Shown here: positions 45,001-51,376 of the stretch, in pieces
Numbering within the stretch: the first letter of the stretch is position 1
Layout: each line of letters starts with the position of its first letter
DNA from: an uncultured Clostridia bacterium
GTDB lineage: Bacteria > Bacillota > Clostridia > Christensenellales > Borkfalkiaceae
Assembly (NCBI GenBank): GCA_944367535.1
Contig: CALVWQ010000013.1
Coordinates: forward strand, 1 to 51,376
Direction: 5' to 3'
Length of the DNA: 51,376 nucleotides
Translations under genes and position numbers: made by a program
Notes under the pieces: generated by a model
What the model saw: the letters and a program-made list of their open reading frames with translations, nothing else
The model's database searches: none
Told to the model about the DNA's origin: nothing

Positions 45001-45670
45001 CGAAGTCATACTTTACGCCGTATTCGAGATAACGTGGCACAGGAGTAAAATTCATCTCCGCTTTATCAGTACAATCAAAATTATATGCTTCGTAGTCCTT
45101 GTTTCCGAAAACATCCGTTATGGAATATTTGATTGTATATTGTCCCTTCTGTGTAAGTTTATATAGAGGTATGGCGTCTCCCTCTTTTACCGATATGGTT
45201 TTTAACTGCTGTCCCGCAAGTTCAATTATAATATCATACTCGTTATAAGACGCCGCTTCCGAAGTTATCATCGCCGAGGGCAAGACAAGTTCCTTTCCGA
45301 CACCGTATTCCGTGCTGAATTCATCCGATAATATAAAAGTATTTTCGGGCAATTCGGCAAAGACATAAACACTGGTCACAAAACCGTCGTTATACTTTAT
45401 TTTGTATACTCCCTCGTTTTGCGGGAAAAATCTGGCCTCATCGTTATTGTATGCGACACTTACTTTATCGCCATTATTATCAGTTACTGTTACGTTATTC
45501 TCGTCAGGGTCATATTGCGCCACTACAACCTTCTGATTGACAAGAACATAAATTTTTTCTTTTCTCAAATCATCGGCGTCGGCATTTATCCAAAATAGCA
45601 AGACAATAGAAACAACAAAAAAAATAATAAATATAGAGAGTAAGATTTTTTTACTGATCGAATTATTCAT
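42056..45670 (-). CDS. Large surface protein with Ig-like domains and N-terminal membrane segment
   Basis: A 1204-residue protein. A single hydrophobic stretch (about 9-28) is an uncleaved anchor or signal peptide. Bacterial Ig-like segments (GVYKIKYNDG, KGQYTIKYSITDVFGN, AGNYELLFTALDSNNN, TGSYQILYIAYDASYN) alternate with two ConA-like regions (about 385-540 and 830-990). The protein ends in an Ig fold with no anchor, and no peptide gene follows. The start directly follows the permease stop (TAAATG), implying coupled translation with the importer. It probably captures substrate close to the importer. Confidence 0.7.
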   Translation of the reverse strand: MNNSISKKILLSIFIIFFVVSIVLLFWINADADDLRKEKIYVLVNQKVVVAQYDPDENNVTVTDNNGDKVSVAYNNDEARFFPQNEGVYKIKYNDGFVTSVYVFAELPENTFILSDEFSTEYGVGKELVLPSAMITSEAASYNEYDIIIELAGQQLKTISVKEGDAIPLYKLTQKGQYTIKYSITDVFGNKDYEAYNFDCTDKAEMNFTPVPRYLEYGVKYDFGQPVAVKDGIEETATVSVFLEGEPVKLQNNAFTPEIYGDYTGSFVATINGERIQHNFSFSVIISPAGLFSSNDSILSITAGVEYPAYAYDRNHTGVEIVAAASGASVEFKNPIKLDRINNGQDIIAFQAISKSGFQDIKQIQISLTDENDPTNYIKVNITAHITNIYDAYVKAIINGIGATGIGSPDYGNEGFVYSDVYGDQSGAMMTHGSFSGSRISTNPSVNDKALDFNFRYYAKNNQIWMTARDMSRYDTADDDSIISHMVLDLDDESQVGSGKAFKGFSSDKVKIKITFTQLQGQSGIIVRSLGGYNLEGDVFDDTEAPELSFVSIDDEANFGGDEAPYAVVGKPYKLPQMLSEDFVDGKKIIEPKVYYTDSVESQLQQTSNGVFVPETAGNYELLFTALDSNNNETEKRISFVVYAESRSPVYYNEPDTSDRLLKSVFEIPDISISGVSGIPSTAKQLVYCGEDIVLDSEVPNIYLSKLGEISFIQTWTDYIGQTFKKEYTIKVVVNGQFVSVDEAPKVMEVGQTITVPDFIALDGSFNQGEAGYELDKKIVVSDSRGDNVLGNDRQYTAPDTAQDITIKYYVNDETEPSETRTVKVIDIQDGGQEIVKYFRTTGISIETTKDNVMFKALKEDNLVEMPYPVVAESMNIKLMFPSDGADYLDVRFTDTVSPDLSLFLRFYKSSSSTIEVKVNGTGVSYYANFRQNIIELIFDAKDKVLYDANGNKILNFKAYENGTQFLGFSEGIAYITFSMGGINNSAEFGLEALSNQIFNNSVTAYYRNNGGSGPAIRYEHKMQSARVGINTKILISAAKGYDVLSSFPNAVTVTVTLSTGTKNVTIYNNVSANETRELLLDEYGYYTITYKAVNKFSPQFTQYVTINVIDEVAPTMTVNGTIASEYKLNDTITLPTMTVEDNRPDYTNNVTTKYIFVVRQMRRESLQEGQTYTFDETGSYQILYIAYDASYNKTIQKFDIIVK

Positions 45671-46567
45671 TTAGCCTTTTAAACCTCCCACTGTAAATTT
45701 TGACATAATCAATCTTTGCATCAACAAAAACAGTATTGAAGTAGGTATCATAACCAAAATAAAACCCGCCAAAATATGCGGCATTGTGGCACCGAGCTGA
45801 GATGCATTATACTGGAAATAGTACAAACCATAAGCAAGATTTGGATAACTCGGTAACCATATCATTGGCGTAAGATAATCGTTCCAAGAACCGAGAAATG
45901 ATAAAGTGAAAAGTACCGCAAAAGTCGGAATTACCATCGGTAACATTATTCTTATCATAACCGTCCAATCTCCCGCCCCGTCAATTTGCGCGGACTCAGC
46001 ATATTCCCAAGGTATTGATTTGAATGTTCCGTACATTATCAGGAAATTCATACCGAAAATATTACTCGGTGCAAGAATTATCTGTAAAAAGATATTATTA
46101 TATGTTCCCAATGTTTTTGCCACCATCATCGCAGATGGCAAATTACCGACTATGGGAATTATCATGACAATAATTCCGAGATTGAAAATAAAATTTTTTC
46201 CCGCAAAATTGTATTTGGAAACGACATATGCAACCAGTGTCGTAAAAAACAACACGACAAGAGGCGGCAATCCTGCAAGAATAAAAGAATTTAAGACCAT
46301 AGGCAACATACCGTATCTGACCACATTACCGTTCGTGGCTTTGACGTTTACTTCCATCATTGCAGGTATCTCTAGATAATTGGAGAAAATGAATTTCTTA
46401 GGCCATCCGAAAGGGTTTACCTCATAATCTATTATTCCTTTAAACGATGATATTACCGTCCAGACAATAGGTAACAATAAACTCAGACTATATATAATCA
46501 GTATAATCATAATGAGAACAAAGAACATATTTTCAAATCTGAGTTTAAATATATTATTTCGCTTCAT
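45671..46567 (-). CDS. ABC sugar importer permease, MalG type (second system)
   Basis: A 298-residue membrane protein with six predicted helices and the EAA loop IPWEYAESAQIDGAGDWTVM. The C-terminus LIMSKFTVGGLKG is typical of MalG-like proteins. It overlaps its partner by 14 nt. It is not a close copy of the permease at 14383, so the two systems are not a recent duplication. Confidence 0.92.
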   Translation of the reverse strand: MKRNNIFKLRFENMFFVLIMIILIIYSLSLLLPIVWTVISSFKGIIDYEVNPFGWPKKFIFSNYLEIPAMMEVNVKATNGNVVRYGMLPMVLNSFILAGLPPLVVLFFTTLVAYVVSKYNFAGKNFIFNLGIIVMIIPIVGNLPSAMMVAKTLGTYNNIFLQIILAPSNIFGMNFLIMYGTFKSIPWEYAESAQIDGAGDWTVMIRIMLPMVIPTFAVLFTLSFLGSWNDYLTPMIWLPSYPNLAYGLYYFQYNASQLGATMPHILAGFILVMIPTSILFLLMQRLIMSKFTVGGLKG

Positions 46568-47519
46568 TTCTTCTCACCCTCATCACTGCCTTTGAATTGT
46601 TTTTCTTTTTACGCTCTTCAAACGGGCTGTATTTTTCCAGTATAACTTTAACCGCTATCGTTACAGGCGCCAGAACCAAAGTAAACATAATGCCCATCGT
46701 CGCCAGCTGCGGATATAATGTATATGTAGACTCGGTCATGGTTTTAACCAGTATGTAATATCCTACATTATATACTTCGGGATATGCAGAGTACATGTAG
46801 AACATGTGTACCGGACCGACATTGGAGAAAATGCCCGATATACCAACGACAATAAGAGTTGTAAGTGTCGGCGATATAAGGGGTATGGTCATAAACCACA
46901 ATTCCTTAAAAAAGCCTACCCCGTCTAGTTCCGCACTTTCAATTACTTCTTCCGGGACTTCCTTCATTGCATTGGGTATCAGAAGTATCGAGCTTGAAAA
47001 GGAAATCCATATTGCATAAAATATCGTCGTTCCGAAAGTATATCGCGAATCCCTCATGAAGTTTGGTATTTCTTTGTCAAAATATTGCAGGAAAAACGCC
47101 GGCATGCCAACCTGTACGAATTTCTGAAACAGTAATCCCATTATGAAAGAGGAAACAACCGCCGGGACCATCAGAACAAGTCGGAACACTTTCGACAAAA
47201 AGAAATTCTTATAAACGTAAAACGAAAACAATATCATTAAAGGAAAAGAAATCACAAAACAGAGTATGTATGTTTTCAATGAGTTTATAACACTTCGCTG
47301 CAATTGAAGGTCTTCCGCCAACATTTTGAAAAACAGTTTGAAATTATCAAACCATATCCAGGTTCTTACAGATGTAACCGCATCGATTTTTTGAAATGCC
47401 AAGGCGAAAGAATTCAGATTGACACCCACATAAAAAATCAGAAAAAGTATGGTAGGATATATCAACACAGACCAAACAAACAGATATTTTTTAGTGGTTT
47501 GTTTTATAACTTTTTTCAT
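46554..47519 (-). CDS. ABC sugar importer permease, MalF type (second system)
   Basis: A 321-residue membrane protein with six predicted helices and the EAA loop VPEEVIESAELDGVGFF. The basic C-terminal tail (ERKKKNNSKAVMRVRR) is longer than usual. It follows the binding protein by 22 nt. As in the first system, no ATPase is encoded. Confidence 0.92.
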   Translation of the reverse strand: MKKVIKQTTKKYLFVWSVLIYPTILFLIFYVGVNLNSFALAFQKIDAVTSVRTWIWFDNFKLFFKMLAEDLQLQRSVINSLKTYILCFVISFPLMILFSFYVYKNFFLSKVFRLVLMVPAVVSSFIMGLLFQKFVQVGMPAFFLQYFDKEIPNFMRDSRYTFGTTIFYAIWISFSSSILLIPNAMKEVPEEVIESAELDGVGFFKELWFMTIPLISPTLTTLIVVGISGIFSNVGPVHMFYMYSAYPEVYNVGYYILVKTMTESTYTLYPQLATMGIMFTLVLAPVTIAVKVILEKYSPFEERKKKNNSKAVMRVRRNEAK

Positions 47520-47541
47520 TTACTCGAGTTCCTGTTAAATT

Positions 47542-49338
47542 TTATTCATAATATTCTCTTACAAGGTTGTAATAACCTGCCCAAGCTTCGGGGCTGTAAT
47601 TTTCGGCAATTCCGTTAAAAAACTCATCTACGGTCAATCTCTCCAACCCCGTATCCAATGCTGTATAGACTCCCGCATTTGCACCCGAGGTTACTTTTGT
47701 AACAAATGTGCCGTTATCGGGTTTTCCGGAAAGATAATTCATGGGTTCAGTGTAAAACTCTACGGAATCCCTATATATCCTTACATTTTTCGTATCATTG
47801 ACCATCTCACTGAGGAAGCGACCGAAAGGAGTAAGTTTTTTATAATCTTCTTCTGTCATATTGGTTTTATACGGTTTCGGAACGCCGGTATCCAGCTGCG
47901 CCATTTTAAGATATTTATCCTGCAATGAGAATACTATAAAATCTTTAGATATTTTGAGCAGTTCTGCACTCTGCTTGCTTGACACCACCATACCTCCGCA
48001 ACCCTGTCCTATTATATAATACTGAGTGCCTTTTTGCCCCGGCATTTTGGGAATGAACATGTAACGATAATCACGTTCGCCGTATCCTCTTCCGACCTGG
48101 CCCTCTTCGGCAATCATCTGGAAAGTCGGTTTTGCTTCGTTTTCCCACCAAGAGCCCTCAAACAAAAATGCAGTGGGCTTAATGAACTTTCCTTCTTCGG
48201 GGTCGTCTTTTTTATACGAAAGAAGGAATTTGTTCTGAGCCGCTTTATGGTCTGTGTCGGTATTTAAAGAGTCTTCGTTATAATATGCAGAATTCATATA
48301 TGTATCTTTGGCATATTGAATGGTTTGCTTTACTTCCGGCATCTGATAAACTTTATATCCTGTTTCCGGTGTTACCGTTATAGTTGCGCCAACCTCACCG
48401 AATGTACCGAGAGTATCGACGAAGCTTCCGTTGAATTTCTTATAAGTTTTCAGGCCGTCTTCCCCGAGTAACTGATACAGCATAGCGGCAGAAACAGGCT
48501 GCGAATAGAAAGGCGAATATTTCTTTGTCCAAATAAATCCTTTCCAACCGGAATTCTTAATAGTTTCGAGAAGCGCCATGTATTCCGCCCAAGTCTGCGG
48601 TTGACCGTCATCGTAAGTACCATACTTAAGGTCCTTACCGCAGGCGGCAATATAATCGCCGTCTTCATAGTTTGTTACGTTTGTACTCGACTTAAATATC
48701 AGTCTGTCGGTTATCGCGTCCACTTCGAATGTGATGCCCTGAGCAGTAAGCTCGTTTTTCACCTGTTCGGTATTTGCGGCAAATTCTATCCATCCGTTTT
48801 CCACAAACGTATCGTAATCGAATACCTGACCGAAAAACGAATCGCTGTGAGGAAGCATATAAATTCCTTCACTGTTTATTTTGCTGCCCGCTCTCGACCA
48901 CAAATCAAAATCCAATATTTTTTCTTTTACCGTAAGCCCCGTATCTCCGTCAGGTTTTCTGTCGAGTATATCGGTCAAATCCGCCACATCCCCGTTATTT
49001 ATAGCCTGATAATATATAGAATCGACTCCGTAATAAATCTGTGCGGAGGGTTTTTGCGACTGCAAATCCTGTACCTGCATGGACGTCGCCTTGTCGGTTT
49101 TTGTTATTATTACCTGTATGTCGTTATATTTGGCCTCAAAATCCGCCTCGGCAGCATCGAGCCACGAAGATCCCAAACCGCCGCTGTAATATTCTATATA
49201 AAGTTGTGTTTTATTTGAGTCAATTTCTTCAACGACTTTACCGCATCCGCTGACTGAAAAAACAGTTACGGCGGCAAGCATTAAACTCACAAGCATTAAA
49301 CTCATAAGTTTACATATTTTCGACCTAAAATTTTTCAT
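47542..49338 (-). CDS. Lipoprotein binding protein of the second ABC importer
   Basis: A 598-residue extracellular solute-binding protein with lipobox VSGC, Cys32. It is longer than usual for the class (about 420-550). Features include YIEYYSGGLGSSWLDAAEADF at the mature start (cut here to its core YYSGGLGSSW), WTKKYSPFYSQP in the cleft region and the Gly/Tyr-rich hinge GYGERDYRYMFIP. The substrate is likely a long oligosaccharide. It starts 13 nt after the cytoplasmic DUF4838 gene. Confidence 0.9.
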   Translation of the reverse strand: MKNFRSKICKLMSLMLVSLMLAAVTVFSVSGCGKVVEEIDSNKTQLYIEYYSGGLGSSWLDAAEADFEAKYNDIQVIITKTDKATSMQVQDLQSQKPSAQIYYGVDSIYYQAINNGDVADLTDILDRKPDGDTGLTVKEKILDFDLWSRAGSKINSEGIYMLPHSDSFFGQVFDYDTFVENGWIEFAANTEQVKNELTAQGITFEVDAITDRLIFKSSTNVTNYEDGDYIAACGKDLKYGTYDDGQPQTWAEYMALLETIKNSGWKGFIWTKKYSPFYSQPVSAAMLYQLLGEDGLKTYKKFNGSFVDTLGTFGEVGATITVTPETGYKVYQMPEVKQTIQYAKDTYMNSAYYNEDSLNTDTDHKAAQNKFLLSYKKDDPEEGKFIKPTAFLFEGSWWENEAKPTFQMIAEEGQVGRGYGERDYRYMFIPKMPGQKGTQYYIIGQGCGGMVVSSKQSAELLKISKDFIVFSLQDKYLKMAQLDTGVPKPYKTNMTEEDYKKLTPFGRFLSEMVNDTKNVRIYRDSVEFYTEPMNYLSGKPDNGTFVTKVTSGANAGVYTALDTGLERLTVDEFFNGIAENYSPEAWAGYYNLVREYYE

Positions 49339-49351
49339 ATATTATCTCCTT

Positions 49352-51235
49352 TTATTTTTTTATTCCGAAAACGATTTTTAACGAATCAAGCGGAACTCCC
49401 GATGAATGCTGTTTTACATTAAGATAATCGCATACGTTGAAATATTCTTCTATTATACTCCTTACTTCTTTTGCCGATTGCTCGTAAATCTCAGGATACA
49501 TAGACGTGTTTCTCATATTCATTCTTAATGCGACCAACAAAATACGGTACAGCTTTTTCAAAAGAATCTCCTTTTTCTCTTTATTAATCTTTTTACGTTT
49601 ACATTTTTTTATTGCATCCCTGATTATCTTGACGCCGCCCAAAATATATTCCTTTTCAAAAGTAACCGGGTCCTGATAATAGGCATTATTTCTCTGAGCC
49701 GGTGTAATTTTTATATCCGGATACTCTTTAAAAGCCTTTTCATACATGCTGTCCATAAAATTCATATATTTTAAAACGTCTTCTTTCATCACTCCGTATT
49801 CAAGAGTCATATACTCATCGAAAACAGCGTTGAAATCCGCCTCGGTATTCCACATAAGTTTTGAAGCTATATAAAGCATCATTTTTGACTGAAAATTATT
49901 GGTATCGGTAAAAATACATTGAGTCATTGCATACTTTACGTTATGTTTGAGATAATATCTGTAATTATCCTGCATCACATGCAAAAAAGGCATATAATAG
50001 AAGTTTTCGTCGGTATTCATAAGATAATCCCAAACCATAAGATTTTGCGTCATGGACGACCACGACTCGTAAATCTCCTGTAAACACCTTTCCTGTCTGT
50101 CATCTGCGACGCTGATTGCATAATTGTAAATGAACGGCGCTATTCTGATATACAGTCTGCTGTCAGCCATAACTAATGGGCTGACGGGTAAAAACCGTCC
50201 GCTTTTTTCGTCTTTATATACCGGCGCCTGCTGAGTATAATTATAAGCAAAGGTTATTATTTTTATATCGCGATTTATTCCGTTTGCCTGCGCCCATTCG
50301 TTTATCTCTTTTAATATAGCATTAAAAAAGACAATGGCAATTCCGCTTCTGGTCTTATATTTTTCAAGATTTTTCTTACAACGTTCACATTCGCACGCCT
50401 TTGCAGGCCAATCCATTTGACCTATCATAAAATAGTCAGAAGTCGGATCTTTTAATATATTTTCTTTCAATGTTTCCAAAACTGCCAATGCAGATGACAT
50501 TTTAAGCGAGTGATCAATTTTACCGTCTTCCGTAATTCCGTCAGACAAACATAATTCAACCGGCACACCGTTCACAAAATAAAACATCTGAGGGTAATCT
50601 TTTGCATATTTTTCGGGCGGAGCATACTCAAGGGTATTGTGCATCAATGATATGTTATCCTTAAACCATCCGGGACCGCCCCCGAACTCTTCCGGAGTAC
50701 CCTGCTGCTCATGCGACATTCTCATTCTGCAAGCGAGTTTCTGCATATACGGGTCTTCGTTTCCTATCCAAATATCCCCAGCAAGAAAATGTCTGAACAT
50801 AAAATCCGGTTTTTCCGTTATCTCCGTCTTATCCGAAATTACGAGATTTTTTCTTTTAGGATAATATGTAGTTTCCGCCGAAACAAACCTTACTCCGGCA
50901 AATCTCTCCAAGAACTCATAAACCCCGTACAGTACTCCGCGAGCATTGTATCCGTTTATGAATATATTCCGTTCTTTAACTCTTATTATAAAACCGTCGA
51001 GATTAAGGCTTTCGTAATCGAAATCTATATCACTCTCTTTTAACAATTCCGTGTTACCGAGTGAAATGAAATAACCTTTTGGTTTTTCTTTACATTCATC
51101 CTTTATGGGCAATTTTACTTTATAAACTGCTTCAAGATTTTCGCATAATTCTTTTGCAGCGGTATAATTAGCAACATGGTTTGCAGAACTGTAAATTATG
51201 CTGTATTTACTTTTTCCGTCGAAAATAATTTTCAT
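49352..51235 (-). CDS. DUF4838 glycosidase-like enzyme, cytoplasmic, copy 3
   Basis: A 627-residue protein with no signal peptide, first gene of the second long operon (ribosome site GGTGGGG). The N-terminal domain has YGVYEFLERFAGVRF, and the DUF4838 domain has GQMDWPAKACECERC near residue 275-290 and IRIAPFIYNYA. It is the closest relative of the lipoprotein at 40119. The reading frame and length match that copy without its signal peptide. The promoter upstream is not clear; a weak TTGGCA lies near 51281-51286, just before the palindrome array. Confidence 0.78.
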   Translation of the reverse strand: MKIIFDGKSKYSIIYSSANHVANYTAAKELCENLEAVYKVKLPIKDECKEKPKGYFISLGNTELLKESDIDFDYESLNLDGFIIRVKERNIFINGYNARGVLYGVYEFLERFAGVRFVSAETTYYPKRKNLVISDKTEITEKPDFMFRHFLAGDIWIGNEDPYMQKLACRMRMSHEQQGTPEEFGGGPGWFKDNISLMHNTLEYAPPEKYAKDYPQMFYFVNGVPVELCLSDGITEDGKIDHSLKMSSALAVLETLKENILKDPTSDYFMIGQMDWPAKACECERCKKNLEKYKTRSGIAIVFFNAILKEINEWAQANGINRDIKIITFAYNYTQQAPVYKDEKSGRFLPVSPLVMADSRLYIRIAPFIYNYAISVADDRQERCLQEIYESWSSMTQNLMVWDYLMNTDENFYYMPFLHVMQDNYRYYLKHNVKYAMTQCIFTDTNNFQSKMMLYIASKLMWNTEADFNAVFDEYMTLEYGVMKEDVLKYMNFMDSMYEKAFKEYPDIKITPAQRNNAYYQDPVTFEKEYILGGVKIIRDAIKKCKRKKINKEKKEILLKKLYRILLVALRMNMRNTSMYPEIYEQSAKEVRSIIEEYFNVCDYLNVKQHSSGVPLDSLKIVFGIKK

Positions 51236-51296
51236 AACCCCACCATCTACATATTTTATTTTTAAAGAAAAAATTAAAATGCCAATAAATGCTGAT

Positions 51297-51376
51297 CTGC
51301 ATTAGTCGCCAGACTAATGCAGAAGGGTATACCCTTCTGCATTAGTCGCCAGACTAATGCAGAAGGGTATACCCTT
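51297..51376. repeat. Two perfect tandem copies of a 40-bp double palindrome at the right edge
   Basis: Units 51297-51336 and 51337-51376 are identical. Each unit is a hairpin CTGCATTAGTC, GCCA, GACTAATGCAG (11-bp stem) followed by the 14-bp palindrome AAGGGTATACCCTT. The window stops exactly at a unit border. It could be a real palindromic array, a repeated intergenic element, or an assembly loop at a contig end. Confidence 0.85.

Noticed and set aside
51297-51376. CRISPR array at the right edge
   Set aside because: The units are directly adjacent with no spacers and no cas gene is present.

Overview
The window looks like a carbohydrate-utilisation segment from an anaerobic, probably gut-dwelling, Gram-positive Firmicute of the Clostridia type. 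The reasons are moderately low GC (by eye), strong AGGAGG-like ribosome sites, MalEFG-type sugar importers without their own ATPase, lipobox lipoproteins, large multi-domain surface proteins and AraC-type regulators. This is a judgement from gene content; no 16S or ribosomal marker is present. Almost every gene lies on the minus strand. The only plus-strand genes are three AraC-family regulators (one internally deleted), plus a 22-residue fragment at the left edge.

Layout. 1-900: edge debris, namely a truncated cupin-like gene and a PocR/AraC regulator with its middle missing. 990-5860: a tightly coupled catabolic operon (TIM-barrel isomerase/epimerase, two Gfo/Idh/MocA dehydrogenases, mannonate dehydratase UxuA, SDR mannonate oxidoreductase), read away from a divergent AraC gene at 5983. 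6865-7945: remains of a GH78-like gene fused out of frame to the C-terminus of a surface protein (with an in-frame TAA), followed by an intact small peptide gene. 8137-10819: a phytoene-desaturase-like flavoprotein with a ferredoxin-linked flavin reductase, behind a good sigma-A promoter. 26620 down to 11113: a long operon with two surface proteins, a lipoprotein metallo-beta-lactamase-fold protein, a Cys-rich Gfo/Idh, a large lipoprotein glycosidase, a solute-binding protein, two permeases, a GH127-like enzyme and a GH78-like enzyme. An AraC gene (26766) is divergent from it. 30512-27771: a surface protein and peptide pair. 34589-30679: two cytoplasmic enzymes (TIM-barrel protein, DUF4838 protein). 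51235 down to 34688: a second long import/surface operon (cytoplasmic DUF4838 enzyme, solute-binding protein, two permeases, 1204-residue surface protein, lipoprotein DUF4838 enzyme, two related surface proteins and another small peptide). The right edge is a perfect tandem 40-bp double palindrome.

How it fits together: large surface proteins and lipoprotein enzymes probably bind and trim complex glycans, two ABC importers bring in oligosaccharides, and cytoplasmic GH78-, GH127- and DUF4838-type enzymes plus Gfo/Idh dehydrogenases finish them. The uronate branch ends in UxuA and the SDR. The substrates cannot be fixed from sequence, although the enzyme set fits rhamnose-, arabinose- and uronate-containing plant polymers.

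The most unusual signal is a recurring cassette. A surface protein (or its remnant) that lacks a C-terminal membrane anchor and ends in a domain with a Y-x-x-AA-like tail is followed 3 to 13 nt later by a 40-55 residue acidic peptide. The peptides share D-[IV]-[IV]-x-x-S and [DE]-N-E-[LT]-x-x-x-P. Three surface proteins that do carry a Gly-Cys C-terminal anchor have no such peptide. A second signal is a pair of ATGGAA-type boxes spaced exactly 21 bp and touching the -35 element of two surface-protein promoters, which marks a probable regulon of the AraC protein at 26766.
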